The notes under the pieces were generated by a model that did no database searches, was not told the origin of the DNA, and saw only the letters and a list, made by a program, of their open reading frames with translations. The position numbers and the translations under genes were made by a program. From NCBI GenBank assembly GCA_019828545.1, contig JACVRA010000653.1:2252-16370 (forward strand): 14,119 bases of DNA. The letters are read 5' to 3'. Origin of the DNA: Paracamarosporium sp. OC-R06-R3. Taxonomy: Eukaryota > Ascomycota > Dothideomycetes > Pleosporales > Didymosphaeriaceae. Shown here in pieces: positions 1 to 8,539 of this stretch (position 1 is the stretch's first letter; every line of letters starts with the position of its first letter).

Positions 1-2058
1 ATTTATTAATAAATTACTTTATATTAAAGTAAAAAGTATTTATAAAGATAATAGGTATTAATAAAGAGCTTTAGTAAACTATAAATAAGGCTAAGGTTAT
101 AATTAACTATATTAGTATTAGCTTAATCTTAAGTAGAATAGGTTATAGTAGTTAAAGAAAATTATTAATATAATATAATATAAAACTTTACTACTACTAA
201 TACTTATTTTTCTTTTATAAAATATTACGTTAATAGATATTTTATTTTATATTTTAATTTTAAATTAGTTACTTTAGCTATATTAAATTCGTCTATAATA
301 GGTTATAGTTTTTAAGATACTTAGCTAGCTAAATAAGTTAATTTTAATATATATTAAGTTAGAGCTAATAGCACTTTATTTATTATAAACTAATAATATA
401 ATCTTACCTATTAATATTTATAATTATAAAAAGGTAGTTTCTAATTATTTATTAATTTTTATATATAATTAAATATAAAAATCTATAGAAGTTTAAATTT
501 AATTAGAAAATCTCTTTACTATAATTTTATATAGTAACCTCTAGATAGATATATAAAGTAATTAAGAAATAAAATTAATAATATATAAACTTATAAAAAG
601 AAAACCTTATATATTTATATTAATAAAAGTATTTAATTTAATTTTATAGTCTTATAAGCTTAATATAATAGGGCTCTATAATTAAGCTTCTTTTAGTAAC
701 TTTAATAAATTTATAGTAAATAAGTTATATTTATTTATACTTAAAGTAAAGGGCTTTTTTAAGTATCTTTATTTTTTAATAGTAGATCTTTATTAGTATT
801 AATATAATTCTAGTTAAAATTTTACTCTAGGCCTAGCTCTTATATATATAGATTTAGATAATTATATATAAAATAATCTAGTTTACTATACTTATAGTAT
901 ATATTAGGGCTAGACTACTTAAATATATTTAGTTAAACTACCTTAAGTAGCTTATTATATCTCTACTTAAGTTATTAATTAAGTGGTTAACTAAACTATC
1001 TTAATATAACTTAATTAAATAGCTTACTTAATTACTTAATTAGTATATAGTAGTTTTAAATAAGAGTTTTAAATTATACTAACTTAGTTAACCTAGATTA
1101 TAAGCTTTAAGTTAAAGCTAATTTAGGCCTAATAGTAAAACGTAATAGTATATTTTAATATTTTAAGTTATATATTATAAGGTAGTTTACTATAACTTTA
1201 AATAAACTTTTTTAGAGGTACTTAAAGCTTATATTTAAAGTTTATAAAGAGGAAGTAATTTTCTTTTATAAATATAATAACTATTTACTTTTATATATAT
1301 TACTTTATATAGTTATATTAAGAAATTAAGTTTTAAACTTAAGAAAACTCTCTTTATAGTTTATCTTTAGTTACTAAAAAGTAGTTTAATACTTAGCCGC
1401 CTTATTACTTAATAAAAAATAAAATAATAGTAATAATACTATCTTTATAGTATTTATAAATTAGGTCTACTTTAAAGTAGTTAAATATTATAGCTTTAGA
1501 TATTTTTAAATTATACTAGTAGTATATTTTTATACTAAGGCTATATAGGTATATTTATTTAAATAGTAATTAATATTAATTTCTAAGTAATTAATTATTA
1601 AAGTTCTTTACTATAGAAATATAGACTTTAAGCTATTTATTAAAAAATTAATTTTTAGAGTTTATTTTAATAGCTTTAGTATAATAGTTCTAAGTATTTT
1701 AAATAAGTATTTAATATTTAATAGACTATTAAGTTATTACTATATAGTTAGTAAAGGCTTATTTATAAGTAATAGCTAATTATTTTTTAATAATAGCTTA
1801 AGTTATAATTATAACTACTATATTTAAGTTTATAAGGCCTCTACTAGGCTAGGTGCTATAGCCAAGTTTAATTTAATATAAATTTAATATATTAAAGTAG
1901 CTTAGTTACTACTATTATTATTATCTTTAACTAATTTTAAATTAGGTTAAAAAGATTATTAAGGCTTAATTTAACTTTAGTTTTAAACTATTTATTATAT
2001 TAATCCTACTAAGTATTAAGTAAATACTAATATTTAATATAAGTTTATAAATTATTAA
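1..2058. other. Unassigned RIP-mutated AT-rich DNA
   Basis: About 2 kb with no gene I can name. Both strands are dense in TAA/TAG and TpA, with very few CpA or TpG steps, the same texture as the recognisable transposons downstream, so it is most likely older repeat DNA mutated by RIP. I tried partial translations on both strands and found no stretch that resembles a reverse transcriptase, integrase, DDE transposase or helicase. Slightly GC-richer remnants occur near 1397-1405 and 1837-1865. A short ACTTAATTA-rich stretch near 976-1043 is listed separately. The left edge of this repeat block lies outside the window. Confidence 0.6.
976..1043. repeat. Possible inverted copy of a pogo-type terminal sequence
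   Basis: This stretch is built from TTAAGT/ACTTAA units. Its reverse complement at 1021-1043 (ctaattaagtaattaagtaa...) resembles the stretch at 2061-2107 that precedes the pogo transposase: about 14 of 18 bases agree in the best block by eye. It could be the right end of another pogo-like element whose body lies to the left, or a relic of a related element. Low-complexity AT-rich DNA produces such matches easily, so this is only a suggestion. Confidence 0.2.
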
Positions 2059-2060
2059 TA

Positions 2061-2107
2061 ACGTACTTAATAAGTAAGTTAATTAGTTAAGTAAGTTAGT
2101 TAAAGTA
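2061..2107 (+). repeat. Candidate 5' terminal repeat of the pogo-like transposon
   Basis: A run of TTAAGTAAG/TTAGTTAAG units lies directly after a TA dinucleotide (2059-2060) and about 60 bases before the first transposase-like codons. TA is the target of the Tc1/mariner-pogo group, and fungal members often carry repetitive termini. The matching 3' terminus is not in the window because the element is cut at 2741, so the limits are inferred. Confidence 0.35.
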
Positions 2108-2162
2108 CTAAGACCTTACTAAAATATACTATTATTAATAGTATAATATAATATCTTAATAA

Positions 2163-2741
2163 TATAATAAACTACTTAAGTTAAAAGAAATTAAATTATA
2201 GCTTATACTTTAGACTATTTAATAAGACGTAACTTTAATTTAATAATATACTATAGCTATTTATAAAGTCTCTTAAAGTATAATAAGTAACTAATATACT
2301 AGAAAAACCTTTTAATATAATTATATACTTAACTTAATAAATCTTCTAAAAATTAAGGAGTAGATAATTATTTAGTATATATTTAACTTAAATATATAAA
2401 AATTTCTACTTTAGCTTACTACTATTAAAGATATAGCTAATTCCTTATTAATTAAATAGAAATATAAGTCTATTAGTTAAAAGTAAACTATAAACTTTAT
2501 TAAGTATTAATTAAAACTTATAGTAAAATTTAATTAAAAGTATAATTATAAAAGAGCTCTTTATAAGAATTTTAAAGTTATATAAGGCTAGTTCTAACTT
2601 ATAGAGAATACTAAAGCCAAGTATAGTATTTTAAATAAAAATATTTATAATTTTAATAAGTTAAACTTTATAATAGATATAATATTAATTAAAGTAATAG
2701 TTATAAACTCTAAGTATTAAAAATAGTTAAAGAGTATATAG
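2163..2741 (+). pseudogene. Pogo-family transposase, N-terminal half, RIP-inactivated
   Basis: Frame 3 reads as a fungal pogo/Fot1 transposase if TAA/TAG are read as former Gln/Arg/Trp. About 2190-2330 fits the N-terminal psq-type helix-turn-helix. About 2340-2560 fits the CENP-B-like second DNA-binding domain, with the family pattern I-A-N-S-L-L at 2433-2450 and F-I-K further on. Next comes N-T-K-A-K-Y (2607-2624), then N-I-Y-N-F-N-K (2640-2660), which matches the family NIYNFDE block where the first catalytic Asp (2655-2657) has become Asn and the following Glu has become Lys. The frame is lost at about 2741, inside the position of the family VQPG motif, so the rest of the DDE domain is absent. 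The original start codon cannot be set because ATG would be mutated to ATA. A protein of this family is usually over 500 residues; about 190 codons remain here. Confidence 0.85.
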
Positions 2742-3093
2742 TATAACAGCCTAGTATATTAATAAATTATATAATCTTATATTTAAATATAACTATATAC
2801 TTAAGTATAACTACCTTATATAATATTACTACCTAGAGTAGAATATTATTCTATTTAGTAACTACGTATAAAAGTAAGTATACCCTTTATACCTATTATC
2901 TCCTTATCTTAGTATAGCTAAAATAGAGTTAATTTACCTTATTAATTATTTTTAATATAAAAGACTAAGCTCGTCCTTATATTATACTAAGATTATTAAC
3001 TTAGTTAAAGGATAGTAATATAATATTAGACTAAACTACTTAATTTATTAGTATATATAACTTAATAACGGCTACTCTAGAAAATCTATTATA
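2742..3093 (+). repeat. Probable 5' LTR of element A (3' limit uncertain)
   Basis: It starts with tataacag, the RIP form of TGTAACAG, a common kind of fungal Gypsy LTR start, exactly where transposase similarity ends. A mutated inverted counterpart, ctattata (from CTGTTACA), lies at 3086-3093 and would give an LTR of 352 bp. No second copy exists in the window to confirm the length, and no primer binding site can be recognised after it. Confidence 0.4.
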
Positions 3094-3479
3094 TAACTAT
3101 ACTAAACTATTAGTTTATTATAGAATATAATTACCTATACTTTCTATTAGTAAAACTAAAGAGAGGGTTTAAATACTATTAAATAATATACTACTTAAAA
3201 AAAGTTAAAAAATAAATATTTATTTATTAGACGTATTTAAGTATAGGTAATTAACTACTTACGTAAAAAGGGCTATAAGAGCTTTAGCCTTTATAAGAGA
3301 GGAATTTATTCTTACTTATTAACTATTTTAAATATTACTAGCTTACCTTCTTTTTATTAAAGAATTAACCTTAACTATTCTATTTATAGCTAATATATAC
3401 TATAGTACTAATATACCTATTTATAGTATTAATACTTAAGAGAGAAATATTAGGTAATATATATAACCTAATTAAGTCC
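3094..3479. other. Leader between LTR and gag of element A
   Basis: About 390 bases with no domain I recognise. It should contain the primer binding site and the untranslated leader, and may include the first codons of gag or the end of the LTR, because neither limit is firm. RIP has removed the TGG that would mark a primer binding site. Confidence 0.4.
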
Positions 3480-4919
3480 TTTACTTATCTTAAGGACTAA
3501 ATTTAGAGCTATAGCTCTATTATTAAAGAAAACTATAACTAAAATACCTCTATAAAGCTAACCTACCTTTAGTAAGGTATAAATAAAAAACTTTTATAAG
3601 TACTTTAGCTATTTACCCTTACTAGTAATAACTTAATTATAGCTATACTAGAGGCCATCCTTAAGTATTTTTAAAAGGATTTATTAGTAATTACTATAGA
3701 GCTAACTAACTAACTACTTCTTTATAAAGTAGAGTATTAATAAGTTTATATATACTATTAGATTACTACTAATACCCTAGCTAAAGGCAAGGAGCTATAG
3801 TAGGCCCTTATATAGAAGTAGTAAAAAGCTAAAATAGCTTAAAAAAAACTATATACACTTAAAGCCCTAGCTATTAATAAGAAGCTACTAATAACTTAAT
3901 ATTATATTATATACTTCTAAGTTCTACCGTTTATACTATAGAATTAGGATAGCTTTAATTTAACTAGCCCTCTAAGCTTAAAATTAGGTAAACTTAATAA
4001 CTTACGTCTTTTATATTAGTTATCTTTTAGACTTATTACTACTACTTTAAGTATTTAATTTATTAGCTAGTATTTTATTAAGTTCTTAGATTTTTTATTA
4101 TTTTTAGATAGTAAGACTACTACTACGTTTAACTATTAAATAATATATATAAAAAATAAACTATAGTTAAATAGTAACTAGTTTATTAAAAGTAATATAT
4201 AGAATACTTAAGAATATATTACTATATATATAACTACCTATATAGAGAACCTAGTTTAAGACTAGCTTAAAACCTTAATTAGTACCCTCTATAATAGTAG
4301 AAATACTATTAATAGTAAATTTCTTATAAATACTTTAAACTAGGCCTTTAATAATTTATATAAGAAAAAAAATACTTATTAGGCCTTTAACTAACTTTAA
4401 CTATATACTACTACTAAGTTTTTAAGCTTTTAGGTTAACTTTTTCTACCTAGTTACCTAGCGTAAGCTCTTAGTAGACTAATAAATTAAGGAGTTTTATA
4501 AAAAGCTTATTAATTAACTTTATATAAATATAAGCTATAATATCTATTAACTTAAGGATAACTATAATAAGTTTATAGGTATTACTTATAACTTAATATA
4601 TAAAGCTATTATTATTAATAGCTAAGCTATTATATAAGCTAAGTATAAGAAGGCTACTACTTTATTTATTAAATCTTATAAGTATACGTTCTTATTAATA
4701 CTAGTATTAGTATTAATACTATAATACCTTTATACTATAGTAATATAAATTAATTAGCTTACCTACTTCTACTACTATAAAGTTAGTTACGTTATTTATA
4801 ATTACTTAGATAGATTTATTAAATAAAAGGCTATTAAACTACCTATAAATATAAATAATAATATCTACTTTAACGCTACTAATAGGAGTATCTTTAAGAG
4901 TAATTTAAAAAAAGTTTAA
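3480..4919 (+). pseudogene. Gag polyprotein of Ty3/Gypsy element A, RIP-inactivated
   Basis: Frame 3 stays protein-like for about 480 codons when TAA/TAG are read as former Gln/Arg/Trp. A Lys/Gln/Ala-rich helical stretch at about 3780-3880 (A-K-G-K-E-L, then several K-A-K and K-A-L units) looks like a coiled coil. About 4080-4780 has the layout of a retrotransposon capsid domain, including F-N-N-L-Y at 4341-4355 and a helical segment ending in K-E-F-Y-K-K (4488-4505). Gag forms the virus-like particle that packages the RNA. A Cys-rich relic may remain near 4866-4905 (Y-F-N, from C-F-N), but I cannot align a full CCHC zinc knuckle, so it is lost or frameshifted. The start codon is not identifiable and 3480 is only the start of the clear frame. 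The frame ends at TAA 4917-4919 and overlaps pol in the -1 frame. Confidence 0.7.
4904..4910 (+). promoter_or_regulatory. Candidate -1 frameshift slippery site, gag-pol of element A
   Basis: TTTAAAA in the gag phase T-TTA-AAA fits the X-XXY-YYZ slippery pattern. It lies 6 bases before the gag stop, and pol continues in exactly the -1 frame. The A tract could partly result from G-to-A mutation, so the original sequence may have differed. Confidence 0.4.
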
Positions 4920-6201
4920 TTCTAGGAGAAGTCTTCTCTCTAGAGTACCCTACTAAAGTAACTAGTATATAAAACCTTTTATTTAATAGAAGCACTTTTA
5001 CTCTACTTTACTATATCTTAATAAATAGTCTTACTATTAAACTTAAGGCTATTATTAATATAAAAGCTAGTAGTTATATTCTAGTCTACTTAAAGTATCT
5101 TTATATTATTAAGAAAGAACTTAAAGTGTTTATTTAAAATATAAAAGCCATTTCTTTAACTAAATATAATAGTTAACTAAATAGATAAATAGATAAGTAC
5201 TTTTAAGTAAATTTAATAATAAATAGTTACTACTTTACTATTTACTTTATTCTTTATAATATAGGCTACTATAACCTAATTATTGGCTATAAGCTTCTTA
5301 AGGATGTAGATATATAGATTAACTATAAATAAAAAAAACTTAAGTAGTTAAATATAATACTAATAAACTATAAGTATAATATTATTATACTAATGTATAA
5401 ATCTACTATAAAAGTTAATTTAAAGTACTAGCTTAATATTAATTATTAAAATAAACTAATAAACGTAGTAATTATATAGTATATCTATTAATCTCTTTAG
5501 TAATCTCCTTAGTATTAAGACTATTAAAGAAATCTAATAAAAATAGAGAAGTAACTCTACTATTAAGCGCCATAGGCATAGGATTAGTAATTAGTATAAA
5601 AAAAGTATAAGAAATCTATCTCTTACGTAAAGCTTACTTAAGCTAGCCTTAAAATAAATATAATAGAAGTAGCTACCTTTGCTATATATATTTAATAAAA
5701 AGATATAGTAATAGGCTATATTAGTATCTATAAGGTAGAGTAGCTAATCTAAGACTATAAAAAAAAGCTTACCTAAAATAAATAAGTAGACTTAATATAT
5801 TTAAAAAAGGAGTTTTACTAATTAGTTATTTAAAAATTACTAGTACTAGACTATACTAACGTAACTTTAGTTTACTTTTTAAAAAAGAACTTAAATATAT
5901 TACTACTATACTATAATAGTATTAATTATAATATTAAGTTAACTATTAAGAATATACTAAGTATTAGTCTATTATATAGTATATTTTTAAAATAATTATA
6001 GCTAGTTAAAGAATACTTAAATAACTACCTTTAGTATAGCTTTATTATATATAATAATATCTTATATACCTTACTAGTACTATTTATTAAGAAGCCTAAA
6101 AAAGAATAGTAATTCTATATTAACTATTATAAACTTAATATTATTATTAAAAAAGATATTTACTTTATTTCCTTAATCTAAGAGACCCTTATATAACTGG
6201 C
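4907..6201 (+). pseudogene. Pol of element A, first part: protease and N-terminal RT
   Basis: Frame 2 is continuous and protein-like from the gag overlap to the insertion of B. The retropepsin site is at 5057-5077: N-I-K-A-S-S-Y, the RIP form of D-T-G-A-S-G-Y, with the catalytic Asp codon (5057-5059) changed to Asn. L-I-I-G at 5279-5290 is the second conserved protease strand. A long linker follows, then the RT N-terminus: S-L-L-Y-S at about 5969-5983, K-E-Y-L-N, F-I-K-K-P at 6083-6097, and F-Y-I-N-Y-Y-K-L-N at 6113-6139, which corresponds to the family F-C-V-D-Y-R-x-L-N. The last codons fit the motif E-T-L-x-x-L-A-Y, in which the LAY codons are split by element B. Protease would cut Gag-Pol and RT would copy the element RNA into DNA. 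Many stops make it inactive. Confidence 0.85.
6197..6201 (+). repeat. Target site duplication of element B, left copy
   Basis: ctggc is identical to 12899-12903. A 5-bp duplication is typical of Ty3/Gypsy integration. The bases belong to the Leu-Ala codons of element A's reverse transcriptase. Confidence 0.92.
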
Positions 6202-6626
6202 TATTAGAATCTAAGATTCTAATATAAGAAAGAAGACGATTAGTTAAGTAGACTCTTATTAAAAAAGGTATATATAAGTTTAACCTATATACTTATATAT
6301 ACTAATACTTATAGAGGAGTTATATAATTACTCTATAAAAAGCACTTTATAAAGAGCGCTCTCTAGAGAGTAATCTAAAGAAAGTACTTACTAATAAATA
6401 GTCTTATCTTAAGTATATAAAAATAAAAGAATTACCTTTAATTTTTATATTTAATCTATTTTATATAGTAATAATCTATTAGTAATTTATTATTTAAATT
6501 TCTCTAATACTTTTATTATATTACTTACGTAATATAATATTATTCCTTTTTATACTACTAAGTATTTCTACTTAAGAATTAACCCTAATTGCCCCTTTAT
6601 ATTTAGTTAACCTTAGGGCTTTAATA
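6202..6626 (+). repeat. 5' LTR of element B (425 bp)
   Basis: It begins tattag (RIP form of TGTTAG) and ends taata (RIP form of TAACA, still intact in the right LTR), giving the inverted TGTTA...TAACA ends. It aligns to 12474-12898 over its full length without a gap. By hand I count about 51 differences, all transitions. An LTR carries promoter and polyadenylation signals for the element, but mutation has made these unreadable. A palindrome, ctctctagagag, lies at 6359-6370. The sequence just after it (6627 onward) should hold the primer binding site, which I cannot identify with confidence. Confidence 0.95.
6359..6370. repeat. Palindrome in 5' LTR of element B
   Basis: ctctctagagag is a perfect 12-base inverted repeat, conserved in the right LTR (12631-12642), where it is part of a longer overlapping palindrome. 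Its function is unknown. Confidence 0.6.
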
Positions 6627-6649
6627 TCTTAAATACCCTTAATATAAAT

Positions 6650-8539
6650 ACTAGTAACCTTTTAACTATATTAATTAATACTTTTAAGAGTAATAGTATT
6701 ATTATTACTAGAGATTACTAAAATCCTATAATTAAACTTAACTTATACTATAGCAACTATAAGTATATAAAAATTTAGGTTTTATAACTTAATATATACT
6801 TTTACTTCTTAAGATAAGAATAGGAAAATAAGGACAAGACCCTCTTTATAACTACGTATATAAGAGGTAATATACTTAAATAAATTTAACCCTATATTAA
6901 CTAGTACCTTATGTAAGATAATAAAGCTAATAATACTATTAATTAGATAATAGAGGACTACAACCACTTCTATATAAAGCTTAAAATATACTTTAAAATA
7001 GTTAATATAACTTAAATTACTAAATAAACCCTATAGAGTATTAAGTAAACTAGATTAGTAGCCAATTACGTAACCAAGTTTAAAAAAAACTTTAATTAAA
7101 CTAAATAGAAAGAAGCATCTTTAATAATATACTTTTACTAAGAACTTAAGAAGTTTATTAAATAAAAGCTCTTATATAGTAGTATTATAACTAATATACT
7201 TTAAAAACTTATAGATAAAGCAATCTAAATTAATTTAAAATAATATAACTTAAAATAAGACTTACGCCATAACCCTAAAGGAGTAGGATATAAAAAACTA
7301 ATATTTAAAGAAAACTATTAAGTCTTATAACTACTACCCTATACTTTAAAGACTAATTATAGATACTAATCTATAAAAGGAATCTACTATAGTCAACTTA
7401 ACGTTCTAATAAAAGAATAAGGAAGGAACCTATAGGCTACTAAAAAATTATTTAATAAAGTTATAAGACTTAGTAATATTACTTTAGTACTTAAGAATAA
7501 GTATAACAAGAATACGTCTATATAAAGGACTATTATAGGACAAAAAACTTATACTTATTTTATATATTATAAGCTAAGATATATAGCTAGAAACTATAAA
7601 TCTAAAAATAAGGTTATTAAATAGTTAAATATATTAACCTCTTTTAAGCTAATAATAGAATAGGAACTAGAGGAAGATTAAAAAGTTATTCTAACTAAAG
7701 AATAAGTATAAAGGTTTAATAGGATTATAATACTTTTATTAATAAGTAAAGAATAATATAGTATAAACAACCCTAATAATAAATATTAAAAAAAAAATAA
7801 GAAAAATATCTTATCTAGAAAACCTATACCCTATCTAAATATAAAAGAAAAAGAGAATATTCTAGTAATTAATATATAGAACTACTTTAAAAAACCTTAG
7901 CAACTAAGAGATAAAAATATACTTATAAAAAGTATCTTATACTTAAGTAATACCTATTAAAAGTAAAGAGCAACGTATACCTTAGTAGTAGACTAAACGT
8001 AGGTAGACATTTATTATAATTAAAATAAGAATATAGAAATAGTATACTAGAATAAAAAACCTTTCTATAAATAATAATATAATCTAGACTATTAAAATCC
8101 TATATACCTAAGACTACGTATAAAATACTATAAGTATAATATATATATAATATACTATTAAGGAAAGGAAGAATTAAACTTTAAATTATAATACCTACTT
8201 AAATATTACTAAACTTAGTTTAATTACCCTACTATAACCTATAATAAATATCTATAGAATAAGTAAGAAGTAATATTCTTTTTTAACCTTACTAATAGGT
8301 AAATCCTTATAGTAAAATTAATTATTAATAATTTATATACTTAAGAATTATAGTACACCTATTGAAACCTAGAATACTAACGGCACTTAGAGGAAAAAAG
8401 GAAGTATAGATTTAAAAAAGAAAAATACTACTATTAGAAATAAAAGGTAAAAAGTAATCCTTATCTTATACTAAAACTATATAAAGAAATGTCTTTTTTA
8501 GACTTAAACTCTAACAAGAGGAAGCCTTTATTAAGCTAA
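6650..8539 (+). pseudogene. Gag polyprotein of chromovirus B, RIP-inactivated
   Basis: Frame 2 reads as a Ty3/Gypsy Gag. The capsid-like region runs about 6740-7270, with F-Y-I-K-L-K and Y-V-T-K-F-K (about 7067-7084) matching the family retrotransposon gag domain. D-L-R-H-N-P near 7259-7276 follows. A full CCHC zinc knuckle sits at 7556-7597 as Y-x2-Y-x4-Y-x4-Y: all three Cys and the His have become Tyr and the Gly has become Arg, exactly the RIP outcome of TGT, CAT and GGA. An acidic/charged tail follows. Then comes a second Tyr-rich stretch (about 8105-8165) that probably was a Cys/His cluster seen in other fungal Gypsy Gags, and a charged helical segment (about 8382-8460). The stop is TAA 8537-8539. 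The true start codon is not identifiable; 6650 is nominal. Pol overlaps in the -1 frame. Confidence 0.85.
8494..8500 (+). promoter_or_regulatory. Slippery heptamer for -1 gag-pol frameshift, element B
   Basis: TTTTTTA lies in gag phase T-TTT-TTA, following ATG-TCT. This is the classical -1 slippery sequence, also used by HIV-1. It is 36 bases upstream of the gag stop, and the protease frame is exactly -1 relative to gag. The final A could originally have been G (TTTTTTG). No stimulatory structure downstream could be judged in mutated sequence. Confidence 0.6.

Larger units (their letters stand above)
2061..2741 (+). mobile_element. 5' part of a pogo/Fot1-like DNA transposon
   Basis: This segment holds the N-terminal half of a pogo-family transposase and a candidate terminal repeat upstream. 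The similarity stops at 2741, just where a sequence resembling a Ty3/Gypsy LTR end begins (2742). The missing 3' half would be expected on the far side of element A, but A is itself cut at 14090 and no pogo sequence is seen there. It may lie beyond the window or be lost. Pogo elements move by cut and paste of DNA using a DDE/D transposase and insert at TA. Confidence 0.75.

Noticed and set aside
1..2058. A centromere or tandem satellite
   Set aside because: No periodic tandem unit was seen. The texture is mutated dispersed repeat sequence like the rest of the window.
4866..4905. CCHC zinc knuckle in the Gag of element A
   Set aside because: Only the first Tyr-Phe-Asn (from Cys-Phe-Asn) fits. 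The remaining Cys and His positions do not fall into place in any frame without assuming an indel.
6627..6645. Primer binding site of element B directly after the 5' LTR
   Set aside because: The sequence after 6626 does not start with TGG or its usual RIP product TAG, and I could not match a tRNA end, so I did not annotate it.
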